A DNA stretch of 21,967 nucleotides. Origin: CAG-791 sp963593905 (GTDB lineage: Bacteria; Bacillota; Clostridia; Lachnospirales; Lachnospiraceae). Of this stretch, positions 15,273 through 21,967 are shown piece after piece (within the stretch, counting starts at the first letter, position 1; each line of letters starts with the position of its first letter). A program made the translations under genes and the position numbers. The stretch is taken from assembly GCA_963593905.1 (NCBI GenBank), contig CAVBBL010000034.1, positions 1 to 21,967 on the forward strand. The letters are read 5' to 3'. The notes under the pieces are model-generated. The model saw only the letters and a program-made list of their open reading frames with translations. It was not told the DNA's origin and did no database searches.

Positions 15273-16820
15273 ATGGAGAGCAGAGAACAGGATACAATTT
15301 GTGCTGTGGCTACAGCTATGTCGGAGGCGGGGATAGGAATTATCCGTATCAGCGGTCCGGATGCAATCAATGTAGCTGACAGGATTTACAGAAATCGCAA
15401 GGGGCAGAGAACTCTTTGCAGTATGAAGCCGAACTCTATACACTTTGGATATATCATAAAACCTGTTTTTGATGAGAAAGCAGAAAAAACGGCAAACGTC
15501 GCTATATCGTCAGAAAGAAAAAAAGAAGAAATAAAGGAAGAAATAAAAGAAGAGACAAAAGAAAATACAGGAGAATTTATACAGAAAAAAGGTACACAAG
15601 AGGAAATCATTGATGAGGTCATGGTATCCGTTATGCGTGCTCCGCACAGCTATACCACGGAGGATACCGTGGAAATCAATTGCCATGGCGGTATGTTTTT
15701 GCTGAACAGGGTTTTGCAGCTGGTGATGGAGGCCGGTGCCAGATTGGCATTACCCGGGGAATTTACAAAACGAGCCTTTTTGGGAGGCAGACTGGATCTG
15801 GCGGAAGCCGAAGCGGTCATGGACCTGATTTCTTCACAAAATGAATTTTCCAGAAAAAATTCGATTGCACAGCTGGAAGGAAGCTTTTCCAGGCAGATTC
15901 GCGAAATGCGGGAAAAGTTGATTTATGAAATCGCTTTTATAGAATCTGCATTGGATGATCCGGAAAACTATTCTTTAGAGGGATATCCCGAGGAGCTATA
16001 TAAAAAAACAGAGGAGATTCGAACTCGGATCGGAAAGCTGCTTTCCTCTGCAGAAGAGGGAAGGTTGTTAAAAGAAGGAATTCGGACGGTCATCATAGGA
16101 AAGCCTAATGCCGGAAAGTCCTCTCTGCTGAATCTGCTGGCAGGACAGGAGAGAGCGATTGTCACCAATGTGCCGGGGACGACCCGGGATACCTTGGAAG
16201 AAACAGTTCGGATGCAGGATGTATTACTTCGTTTGATAGACACGGCAGGTATTCATGAAACCCAGGATCAGGTGGAAAAGCTGGGAATCGAGAGGACGAT
16301 GAAATCCATCGAACAGGCGGAACTGCTGCTGTTTCTGATCGATGCTTCCGAGAAAATCACACAGGAGGATCGGGAGATTGCAGAGCATATGACGAATGCT
16401 TTGAAGGAAGGGAAAAAAGGTATCATTCTGCTGAATAAGAGTGACCTGGACGGGCAAACAGGACAAATGGATGTGGAGAATCTTTTCCAAAAGGGTTCCA
16501 TACCGGATATCCTTCAGGTCTCCATGAAAACAGAAGAGGGAATCCCGGCACTAAAAGAAAAAATCCGAGCATTTTTCCACACAGGAGAGCTAATGGAAAA
16601 TGCGGAAAATGTGGTGACAAATCTCCGCCACAAGGAGGCACTTACCAGAGCATTTACCTCCCTGGGGCTGGTTATGCAGAGCATTGAGGCAGGTTTGAGT
16701 GAGGATTTCTTTTCTATCGATCTGATGAACGGCTATATGGCTTTGGGAGAAATCCTGGGCGAGCAGGTAGATGATGATTTGGTGGAAGAGATTTTTTCCA
16801 AATTTTGCCTTGGAAAGTAG
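15273..16820 (+). CDS. mnmE: tRNA modification GTPase MnmE
   Basis: MnmE works with MnmG to add the 5-carboxymethylaminomethyl or related group to wobble uridine 34 of certain tRNAs. The 515-residue product has the N-terminal tetrahydrofolate-binding domain, a helical domain, an inserted Ras-like G domain with G1 GKPNAGKSS (about 276), G3 DTAG (about 322) and G4 NKSD (about 387), and the family C-terminus FCLGK with the conserved Cys. GAGG lies five bases before the ATG. It is longer than the usual 450-460 residues because about 45 charged residues (about 64-109, with KKEEIKEEIKEETKE) are inserted in the N-terminal domain. Its partner gene mnmG follows within 30 bp. Confidence 0.97.
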   Translation: MESREQDTICAVATAMSEAGIGIIRISGPDAINVADRIYRNRKGQRTLCSMKPNSIHFGYIIKPVFDEKAEKTANVAISSERKKEEIKEEIKEETKENTGEFIQKKGTQEEIIDEVMVSVMRAPHSYTTEDTVEINCHGGMFLLNRVLQLVMEAGARLALPGEFTKRAFLGGRLDLAEAEAVMDLISSQNEFSRKNSIAQLEGSFSRQIREMREKLIYEIAFIESALDDPENYSLEGYPEELYKKTEEIRTRIGKLLSSAEEGRLLKEGIRTVIIGKPNAGKSSLLNLLAGQERAIVTNVPGTTRDTLEETVRMQDVLLRLIDTAGIHETQDQVEKLGIERTMKSIEQAELLLFLIDASEKITQEDREIAEHMTNALKEGKKGIILLNKSDLDGQTGQMDVENLFQKGSIPDILQVSMKTEEGIPALKEKIRAFFHTGELMENAENVVTNLRHKEALTRAFTSLGLVMQSIEAGLSEDFFSIDLMNGYMALGEILGEQVDDDLVEEIFSKFCLGK

Positions 16821-16849
16821 AGCATAGCTGCTCAGAAATGAGGATTAGT

Positions 16850-18772
16850 ATGTCAAATTCTACAAAAGAATATCATATAGAAGCAGATGTATGTGTCATC
16901 GGAGCCGGGCATGCGGGCTGTGAGGCAGCGTTGGCTTGCGCCAGACTGGGTCTTCGGACAGTGATTTTTACCATGAATACAGACAGCATCGCCATGATGC
17001 CCTGCAATCCGCACATTGGTGGATCCTCCAAAGGACATTTGGTCCGGGAGATTGATGCGCTGGGCGGTGAGATGGGCAAAAATATAGACAAGACTTTCAT
17101 TCAGTCCAAGATGCTGAATGTCTCCAAGGGACCGGCAGTACATTCGCTGCGAACCCAGGCGGATAAGGCTGCGTATTCCAGAACTATGCGTCAGGTATTG
17201 GAAAACCAGAGCAATCTGGAAATTCGCCAGGCAGAAGTTTCCGAACTTTTGACAGAAGAGGGAAAAATTACCGGTGTTCGGATTTTCACAGGAACTGTCT
17301 ATGAGTGCAAGGCGGTGATCATCTGCACGGGAACATATTTGAATGCCAGGTGCCTTTGCGGAGAGGCAATCACGGAAACAGGTCCTTCCGGGATGCAGCG
17401 ATCCACTTTTTTAAAGGATTCCCTGGAAAAACTTGGTATTCCCATGCGTCGATTTAAGACCGGAACCCCTGCCAGAATGGATGCCAGATCATTGGATTTT
17501 TCCAAAATGGAGATTCAATACGGTGACAAGGTGGTGGAACCTTTTTCATTTTCCACGGATCCAAAGGACGTGCAGATTGAGCAGGTCCCCTGTTATTTGA
17601 CGTATACCAACGAAGAGACTCATCGCATTATCCGGGAAAATATAGATCGCTCCCCTATTTATGCGGGAATTATAGAGGGAACGGGGCCTCGGTATTGTCC
17701 TTCCATCGAGGACAAAGTGGTGAAGTTCGCGGAGAAGACGAGGCATCAGGTCTTTATCGAGCCGGAAGGGCTTGAGACCAACGAGATGTATGTGGACGGT
17801 ATGTCTTCCTCTATGCCGGATGATGTGCAGCAGCGCATGTATCGCACGGTGCCGGGACTTGAGAACTGTAAGATTGTAAAAAATGCCTATGCTATTGAGT
17901 ATGATTGCATTCAGGCGAATTGTCTGAAGCTGACCCTGGAGACGAAGGCAGTGCATGGGCTTTTCTGTGCGGGACAGTTTAATGGCAGCAGTGGCTATGA
18001 GGAGGCAGCAGCGCAGGGACTGATTGCCGGCATCAATGCTGCCATGGAAATTCTTCACAAGGAACCGCTGGTGATAGAGAGATCGGAAGGGTACATCGGC
18101 GTCCTCATTGATGATCTGGTGACGAAGGACAACAGAGAGCCGTATCGCATGATGACCTCCCGGGCAGAATATCGTCTGCTGCTTCGGCAGGATAATGCAG
18201 ATCTTCGCCTTCGTAAATATGGCTATCGGGTGGGATTAATCAGTAAAGAGCAATATGATTATGTTTGCTGGAAAGAAAATGCCATCGAAGAGGAAATAAG
18301 ACGACTGAAGGAAATAACCTTAGGAGCTGCCAATGCCAATCAGGAATATCTGAAGGCACAGGGGAGCACACCTTTGAAGACAGCTGTCACCATGGCGGAG
18401 CTTTTATGCAGACCGGAGCTTCATTATGATTCTCTGGCAGGACTGGATCCGGAAAGACCCTCGCTGCCCGCAGATGTCACAAGACAGGTAGAGATTCAGA
18501 TTAAATATGAGGGATATATAGAGAGACAAAAAAAGCAGGTAGAGCAATTTGAAAAGCTGGAGCATAAGAAAATTCCTGAAGCTATCGATTATGAGGCCGT
18601 CACCAGTCTCAGATTGGAGGCGAGACAAAAGCTTCTTGCAGCCAGACCGGTTTCTATCGGACAGGCTTCCAGACTTTCCGGTGTTTCTCCGGCAGATATC
18701 GCTGTGCTTTTGGTCTATATGGAGAAATATGGAAAAGAACAGCAGAAAACGAATATCGAAAAGCAACACTGA
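16850..18772 (+). CDS. mnmG: tRNA modification FAD enzyme MnmG (GidA)
   Basis: MnmG is the FAD-dependent partner of MnmE in wobble-uridine modification. The 640-residue product opens with the FAD-binding GAGHAG (residues 18-23), followed by CNPHIGGSSKGHLVREIDAL, FKTGTPARMD and a C-terminal GVSPADIAVLLVYMEK. I choose the ATG at 16850 because AGGA lies five bases upstream; in-frame starts at 16805 and 16838 would add unrelated residues and overlap mnmE. The last codons (EQQKTNIEKQH) lie inside the first units of the 13-bp tandem array, so the array appears to have shaped the C-terminal tail. Confidence 0.97.
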   Translation: MSNSTKEYHIEADVCVIGAGHAGCEAALACARLGLRTVIFTMNTDSIAMMPCNPHIGGSSKGHLVREIDALGGEMGKNIDKTFIQSKMLNVSKGPAVHSLRTQADKAAYSRTMRQVLENQSNLEIRQAEVSELLTEEGKITGVRIFTGTVYECKAVIICTGTYLNARCLCGEAITETGPSGMQRSTFLKDSLEKLGIPMRRFKTGTPARMDARSLDFSKMEIQYGDKVVEPFSFSTDPKDVQIEQVPCYLTYTNEETHRIIRENIDRSPIYAGIIEGTGPRYCPSIEDKVVKFAEKTRHQVFIEPEGLETNEMYVDGMSSSMPDDVQQRMYRTVPGLENCKIVKNAYAIEYDCIQANCLKLTLETKAVHGLFCAGQFNGSSGYEEAAAQGLIAGINAAMEILHKEPLVIERSEGYIGVLIDDLVTKDNREPYRMMTSRAEYRLLLRQDNADLRLRKYGYRVGLISKEQYDYVCWKENAIEEEIRRLKEITLGAANANQEYLKAQGSTPLKTAVTMAELLCRPELHYDSLAGLDPERPSLPADVTRQVEIQIKYEGYIERQKKQVEQFEKLEHKKIPEAIDYEAVTSLRLEARQKLLAARPVSIGQASRLSGVSPADIAVLLVYMEKYGKEQQKTNIEKQH

Positions 18773-18887
18773 AAAACAATAGCGAAAAGCAACACTGAAA
18801 AACAATAGTGAAAAGCAACACTGAAAAACAATAGTAAAAAGCAACTGCGAAAAGCAATAGTGAAGAGCAATAGTATAAAGCAAGGAG
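18732..18887 (+). repeat. Tandem array of 13-bp units between mnmG and rsmG
   Basis: Twelve in-phase 13-bp units run from 18732 to 18887. The best preserved alternate between GAAAAGCAACACT (18758, 18784, 18810) and GAAAAACAATAGT or a near copy (18771, 18797, 18823), giving a 26-bp higher-order unit. Outer units are degenerate, including two in the mnmG coding end (18732, 18745) and four after 18836. The last unit (18875-18887) supplies the AAGGAG ribosome binding site of rsmG. Units are direct repeats without spacers or dyad symmetry. Confidence 0.9.
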
Positions 18888-18894
18888 ATAACGC

Positions 18895-19830
18895 TTGGCA
18901 GAACGAAAAATAGAACGAAGTGAAATTGCAATTAACAGAAAATACAGTGGGGACACCAAAAAGTGGATTTCTCTCCCAGATGTGGAAAAGTTCCGTCAGG
19001 ACTGCCTGGCCATGGGGATAAGTCTGAGTGAAAAACAGCTGGGGCAGTTTGCTCTTTTTACAGACATGCTGCTGTCTTGGAATGAGGTGATGAATCTCAC
19101 GGCCATCACCGAGCTACCGGACATTTTACAGAAGCATTATCTGGACAGCTGCTCGCTGGTGAACATAGATCATGCGGAGGATATATGTTCCTGCGGAAAG
19201 GAAGAGCAGAAGGAAAAAGCGGAGGAAACTGTCGATAAAAAGGCGAAAGAAAAGGCTGCAGCATCTCAAAAGGACAGCTGGGTAGGAGAGGAGAGTAGTG
19301 AATCGGCTCTGCTATCAGGAAATGTACGCCTTATAGACGTGGGAACCGGTGCGGGTTTTCCGGGAATTCCTCTTGCAATCTGCTTTCCGAATATGGAAAT
19401 CGTCCTCATGGATTCGCTGAAAAAGAGGGTGGACTTTTTAAATCGGGTTATTGATGAGCTGGGACTTTTGCACGTAAAGGCCGTGCATGCCAGAGCGGAA
19501 GAACTTGCGCACAATAAGGACTACAGAGAAAAGTTTGATTTGTGCTGTTCCAGAGCAGTAGCTGATCTACGCGTCCTTTCCGAATATTGCATTCCTTTTC
19601 TGAAGAAGGGCGGTTGTTTTATTTCCTATAAATCCGAAAAACTGGAGGAAGAACTGCCGGCAGCAGAAAGGGCTATTTCCGTATTGGGCGGAAAAGTGAC
19701 AAAACAAGTGAGTTTTTCTCTCGGAGAGGAAGCGCAGCAGAGAGCGTTGCTGGTCATTCAAAAAAGAAAGGAGACTCCCAAAAAGTATCCTCGAAAGGCA
19801 GGGACACCTGCCAAGGAACCGATTGCATAA
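18895..19830 (+). CDS. rsmG: 16S rRNA (guanine527-N7)-methyltransferase RsmG
   Basis: RsmG (GidB) uses S-adenosylmethionine to methylate G527 of 16S rRNA. The 311-residue product has an N-terminal helical part (SWNEVMNLTAIT, KHYLDS), the SAM-binding motif LIDVGTGAGFPGIPLAI (residues 146-162) and later CSRAVADLRVLSEYCIPFLKKGG. The TTG at 18895 is supported by AAGGAG seven bases upstream, contributed by the repeat array. The protein is about 70 residues longer than usual: roughly 25 at the N-terminus and about 45 charged residues (about 94-142, EEQKEKAEETVDKKAKEKA) inserted before the SAM motif. Confidence 0.96.
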   Translation: MAERKIERSEIAINRKYSGDTKKWISLPDVEKFRQDCLAMGISLSEKQLGQFALFTDMLLSWNEVMNLTAITELPDILQKHYLDSCSLVNIDHAEDICSCGKEEQKEKAEETVDKKAKEKAAASQKDSWVGEESSESALLSGNVRLIDVGTGAGFPGIPLAICFPNMEIVLMDSLKKRVDFLNRVIDELGLLHVKAVHARAEELAHNKDYREKFDLCCSRAVADLRVLSEYCIPFLKKGGCFISYKSEKLEEELPAAERAISVLGGKVTKQVSFSLGEEAQQRALLVIQKRKETPKKYPRKAGTPAKEPIA

Positions 19831-19867
19831 GTTATGATAGGGATTCTGCAGGCAGCTAATTTTGCAT

Positions 19868-19897
19868 TTGACCGCAAAGTTTGCATTAAAATATGAT
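19868..19897 (+). promoter_or_regulatory. Predicted promoter of the DUF554 gene
   Basis: TTGACC (19868-19873) and TATGAT (19892-19897) are 18 bases apart. Transcription would start near 19904, giving a leader of about 24 bases. Confidence 0.65.
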
Positions 19898-19927
19898 GAG
19901 AATAAACAGATACAGTTTTGAATTGTT

Positions 19928-20656
19928 ATGCATATTATAGGATTAGGTACGATAATTAACTCCCTTGCGATTATCGCAGGAGGTTTGATAGGTATTTTCT
20001 TTGGCAATTTTTTTTCTCAACGCATACAGGATACGCTGATGAAGGCAGTAGGACTTTGCGTCCTTTTTATCGGCATCGCCGGCACCATGGAAAAAATGTT
20101 GCTGATAGGAGACGGAGAGCTCACAAGCACAGGGACAATGATGGTCATCACCAGCTTTGCGCTGGGTTCTCTCATTGGTGAGGCACTGAATATCGAAGAT
20201 AGAATAGAGCAGTTTGGAGAGTGGTTGAAAAACAAGACCGGCAATGGAAAGGATAGCCAATTCGTAGTTGGATTTGTAAATACTTCTTTGACGGTATCCA
20301 TCGGTGCCATGGCTGTAGTGGGGGCCATTGAGGATGGTATTTCCGGAGATTATTCCTACCTGCTGCTGAAGGCGATTTTAGATTTTCTAATCGTCATTGT
20401 CATGACCTGTTCCCTGGGAAAAGGATGCCTCTTTGCTTTTATTCCTGTTGCCTGCTTTCAGGGAACAATTACACTGTTTGCAAGATTTCTGCAGCCTGTT
20501 TTGACAGACAATGCCATGAACAGTTTATCCATGGTAGGATCAATGCTGATCTTTTGTATAGGTGTCAATTCTATCTGGGGGAAAAAGCTGAGAGTGGCGA
20601 ATATGCTGCCGGCTCTGGTCATCGCCGTGCTGTGGACCACCATCGGACTGGAGTAG
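19928..20656 (+). CDS. DUF554 family membrane protein
   Basis: The 242-residue product is a polytopic inner-membrane protein of the DUF554 (YdfK-like) family, whose function is not established. It opens IGLGTIINSLAIIAGGLIG and has about seven or eight hydrophobic segments (near residues 3-26, 40-54, 67-86, 113-134, 145-165, then three toward the end), with a short charged loop (NIEDRIEQFGEWLKNKTG) between them. The ATG at 19928 fits the family start, but no clear Shine-Dalgarno sequence precedes it. It has its own predicted promoter, so it is likely independent of rsmG. A hairpin at 20793-20823 may end it. Confidence 0.88.
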   Translation: MHIIGLGTIINSLAIIAGGLIGIFFGNFFSQRIQDTLMKAVGLCVLFIGIAGTMEKMLLIGDGELTSTGTMMVITSFALGSLIGEALNIEDRIEQFGEWLKNKTGNGKDSQFVVGFVNTSLTVSIGAMAVVGAIEDGISGDYSYLLLKAILDFLIVIVMTCSLGKGCLFAFIPVACFQGTITLFARFLQPVLTDNAMNSLSMVGSMLIFCIGVNSIWGKKLRVANMLPALVIAVLWTTIGLE

Positions 20657-20764
20657 GAGAGTAGTGACGCCGATAGTGGTGATGGAAGTGACTCTTTTTG
20701 ATACAGTTGATACATGTAAAATTAGGGTCAAGATGCTGTAAGAGAAGCAATAAGTTTTAGAAAC

Positions 20765-20786
20765 AACATGTATTCGAATATATGTT
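20765..20786. repeat. 22-bp near-perfect palindrome
   Basis: The sequence is symmetric about TTCGAA, with a single G-T pair breaking perfect symmetry. Its right part also resembles a Firmicutes LexA box (GAATATATGTTC, 20776-20787). There is no gene directly downstream, so an operator role is uncertain. Confidence 0.45.
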
Positions 20787-20792
20787 CTATAA

Positions 20793-20823
20793 GTGGCTGA
20801 TATAACCATTCCTAATCAGCCAC
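20793..20823 (+). terminator. Possible terminator of the DUF554 gene
   Basis: A perfect 9-bp stem (GTGGCTGAT/ATCAGCCAC) has a 13-base loop. The following sequence, ACTATTTGGATTTATTG, is only moderately T-rich, so termination would be weak or the hairpin may have another role. Confidence 0.5.
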
Positions 20824-20925
20824 ACTATTTGGATTTATTGAAACTATTAATATAAGCCATTGGTAACCTTTAAAAGGTGTGAAAAAAAATTCACTGCACT
20901 ATCAGAACACATGTTTGTACAGAAT

Positions 20926-21016
20926 GCCGTGCCATACAATTAGTAAAAGAAATCAATTCATCATACAAATCGCCGCGCTATGTAATTATTATATAAATTA
21001 ATACATCACACAAAGC
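20926..21016 (+). repeat. Two diverged copies of a 45-46-bp direct repeat
   Basis: The segments starting GCCGTGCCATACAATTA (20926) and GCCGCGCTATGTAATTA (20972) align over their length to endings CATCATACAAATC and CATCACACAAAGC, with about one position in four differing by eye. A third, weaker partial copy may start near 21015. The array leads directly into the parS-like element. Confidence 0.45.
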
Positions 21017-21033
21017 GTGTGTTATGTGATTGG

Positions 21034-21065
21034 AAAAACAATGTTTCACATGAAACATTGTTTTT
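21034..21065. promoter_or_regulatory. parS-like site in a 15-bp-arm inverted repeat
   Basis: TGTTTCACATGAAACA (21042-21057) matches the consensus chromosomal centromere parS, TGTTTCACGTGAAACA, at 15 of 16 positions, differing only at the central CG. It is the core of a longer inverted repeat with perfect 15-bp arms (21034-21048, 21051-21065) and a T-run to 21068. The origin-proximal position is where ParB sites cluster. The same sequence could be an intrinsic terminator in either direction, but no gene ends close by. Confidence 0.55.
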
Positions 21066-21145
21066 TTTGTTGTTGTTAGCGCAAGGCGCTGTTTAGTCAT
21101 CGCTGCGGAATTTTTCGAAAGAAAAATATAATTTTGATGAATAAA

Positions 21146-21167
21146 AACCACTTGCATGCAAGTGGTT
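21146..21167. repeat. Perfect 22-bp palindrome
   Basis: This is an uninterrupted perfect palindrome: AACCACTTGCA followed by its exact reverse complement. With no spacer it suits a dimeric DNA-binding protein better than an RNA hairpin. The nearest genes are over 450 bases away on either side. Confidence 0.6.
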
Positions 21168-21699
21168 GATATTTATGATACAAGAATTTATGAACAGTCA
21201 AAACTTCGATAAAACTTTTTTTGAGAAGAATTTTGATCAAGGAAGGAATCCGCACGAATAGGGAGTAATCAGTCGTCTTTGAAAAATAATGTGCAAGTTG
21301 ACTTTGACTAATTGCCTTGAGATCTATTAAACATGAGTAAGTTGTCTTTTTGTAAAAAAGAGAGAACTATGTATGATTTGAGAGTTATGGGAGATTGCTC
21401 GTTGGAACACATTTAGCACAGACAAAAGCATAATACAGACACAAAGAGCAAACACAAAGAGCAGAGCAATCCGGAGATCATGGGATTAAAATTACCTTAT
21501 ATCAATGGCATTATTACAAAAGATTAGTAAAGAAAGAAGATAGAAGAGAAAGTTGGCGAAAAAAGTATAATATAGCGTAGTTGATTAAAAATGATGATAC
21601 GGTTTTTTTACATTCTATTCATTATAATCAAATTAATAAAACAAATAAGACATTAAACAACAATAGATGAAACAAATAAAAAGAAAGGAAGGAGAAAAA

Positions 21700-21822
21700 A
21701 TGAATACAATTGAACTGACACAGGAAGATATTAAAAAATTGCTTGATTCTACTCGTCCTCGTATTCATGGTATGAGATGCGATGAAGTGGTCAGATTTAT
21801 GAAAAAAATCAAGAGATACTAA
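21700..21822 (+). CDS. Hypothetical 40-residue small protein
   Basis: The ATG at 21700 is preceded by a strong AAGGAAGGAG at ideal distance. The 40-residue product opens MNTIELTQEDIKKLLDSTRP and ends VVRFMKKIKRY. It is soluble in character, basic (about +4), has one Cys and looks mostly helical. I do not recognise the family. It is followed by 50 bases and a second ORF with its own ribosome binding site, so the two may form a small operon. The ribosome binding site and context are the main support; conservation is untested. Confidence 0.6.
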   Translation: MNTIELTQEDIKKLLDSTRPRIHGMRCDEVVRFMKKIKRY

Positions 21823-21872
21823 AATAATCAATAACATTCTGCACGCAGCAAATTGCGGCAGAGAAAGGAAAC

Positions 21873-21967
21873 ATGACTATGATTGGAGATAATATTCTGA
21901 ATATCGTTGCAATTCCGGTAGAGCCTTTTATCAGCGTACCGACAAACCTCCCTGTAGACTATTGTGC
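21873..21967 (+). CDS. Hypothetical protein, N-terminal fragment cut by window end
   Basis: An open frame starts with ATG at 21873, with AAAGGAAAC just before it, and runs to the end of the window (31 complete codons). The visible start is MTMIGDNILNIVAIPVEPFI, then SVPTNLPVDYC. I do not recognise it. There is no signal peptide or clear transmembrane segment in what is visible. An alternative ATG lies two codons downstream (21879). The rest of the gene is outside this window. Confidence 0.5.
   Translation, partial: MTMIGDNILNIVAIPVEPFISVPTNLPVDYC

Larger units (their letters stand above)
20657..21699. other. One-kilobase non-coding, structure-rich region
   Basis: No protein gene, tRNA or known RNA is recognised. 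Features seen in order are: tandem TTGATACA (20698 and 20707), a 22-bp dyad (20765-20786), a hairpin (20793-20823), two diverged copies of a 45-46-bp sequence (20926-21016), a parS-like inverted repeat (21034-21065), a perfect 22-bp palindrome (21146-21167), and tandem ACACAAAGAGCA (21439-21463). TATAAT boxes lie at 21566-21571 and 21623-21628 without good -35 partners; one may serve the small ORF at 21700. Confidence 0.6.

Noticed and set aside
16820..16833. Small hairpin GAGCA/TGCTC between mnmE and mnmG as a terminator
   Set aside because: Only five pairs, no T-tract, and the two genes encode one complex and lie within 30 bp, so termination here is unlikely.
18404..18931. Minus-strand frame with a periodic Phe/Cys-rich protein
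   Set aside because: The periodicity comes from the 13-bp DNA array (39 bp equals 13 codons). It overlaps mnmG and rsmG and lacks a ribosome binding site.
21393..21471. 8-bp inverted repeat GATTGCTC/GAGCAATC flanking 63 bases, as a mini mobile element
   Set aside because: Arms are short, there is no target duplication visible and no transposase. Chance is a sufficient explanation in this AT-rich stretch.

Overview
This window is the replication-origin neighbourhood of a low-to-moderate GC Firmicutes chromosome, most likely a gut Clostridia of the family Lachnospiraceae. The evidence is the classic origin gene order (gyrA-gyrB-recF-rlbA-dnaN-dnaA, origin, rpmH-rnpA-yidD-yidC-khpB-mnmE-mnmG-rsmG), strong AGGAGG-type ribosome binding sites, and protein features I associate with that family: the GyrA N-terminus, the MnmG CNPHIGGSSKG loop and a long charged KhpB linker. 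I cannot assign genus or species from sequence alone.

Layout. From 291 to 10843 every gene is on the minus strand. A secreted DUF3298-type lipoprotein lies outermost, followed inward by gyrA, gyrB, recF, rlbA, dnaN and dnaA. The 10844-11538 gap holds the main origin, with a cluster of DnaA boxes, AT-rich stretches, the divergent dnaA and rpmH promoters and hairpins. A smaller set of box-like sites lies between dnaA and dnaN. From 11539 to 20656 all genes are on the plus strand: rpmH, rnpA, yidD, yidC, khpB (jag), a strong terminator, then mnmE, mnmG, rsmG and a DUF554 membrane protein. Transcription therefore runs away from the origin on both sides, co-directional with replication.

How the genes fit together. 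The left arm covers initiation (DnaA), the sliding clamp (DnaN), gap repair (RecF) and DNA supercoiling (GyrB/GyrA). The right arm covers ribosome and RNase P supply (L34, RnpA), membrane protein insertion (YidD, YidC), an RNA-binding partner (KhpB), tRNA wobble-uridine modification by the MnmE-MnmG complex, and 16S rRNA methylation (RsmG).

The right end (20657-21967) is about 1 kb of non-coding, structure-rich DNA, then a 40-codon small ORF with a strong ribosome binding site and the first 31 codons of another ORF. No parA-parB pair follows rsmG in this window, although it often does in Firmicutes. A parS-like site is present at 21042-21057, inside a long perfect inverted repeat.

The most interesting non-textbook signals are: a tandem array of a 13-bp unit between mnmG and rsmG; a second array of six degenerate 20-bp units just upstream of mnmE; the parS-like palindrome; rnpA with no visible Shine-Dalgarno directly behind an intrinsic terminator; and lineage-type charged insertions in GyrB, MnmE and RsmG. 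I saw no rRNA, tRNA, CRISPR array, insertion sequence or prophage.
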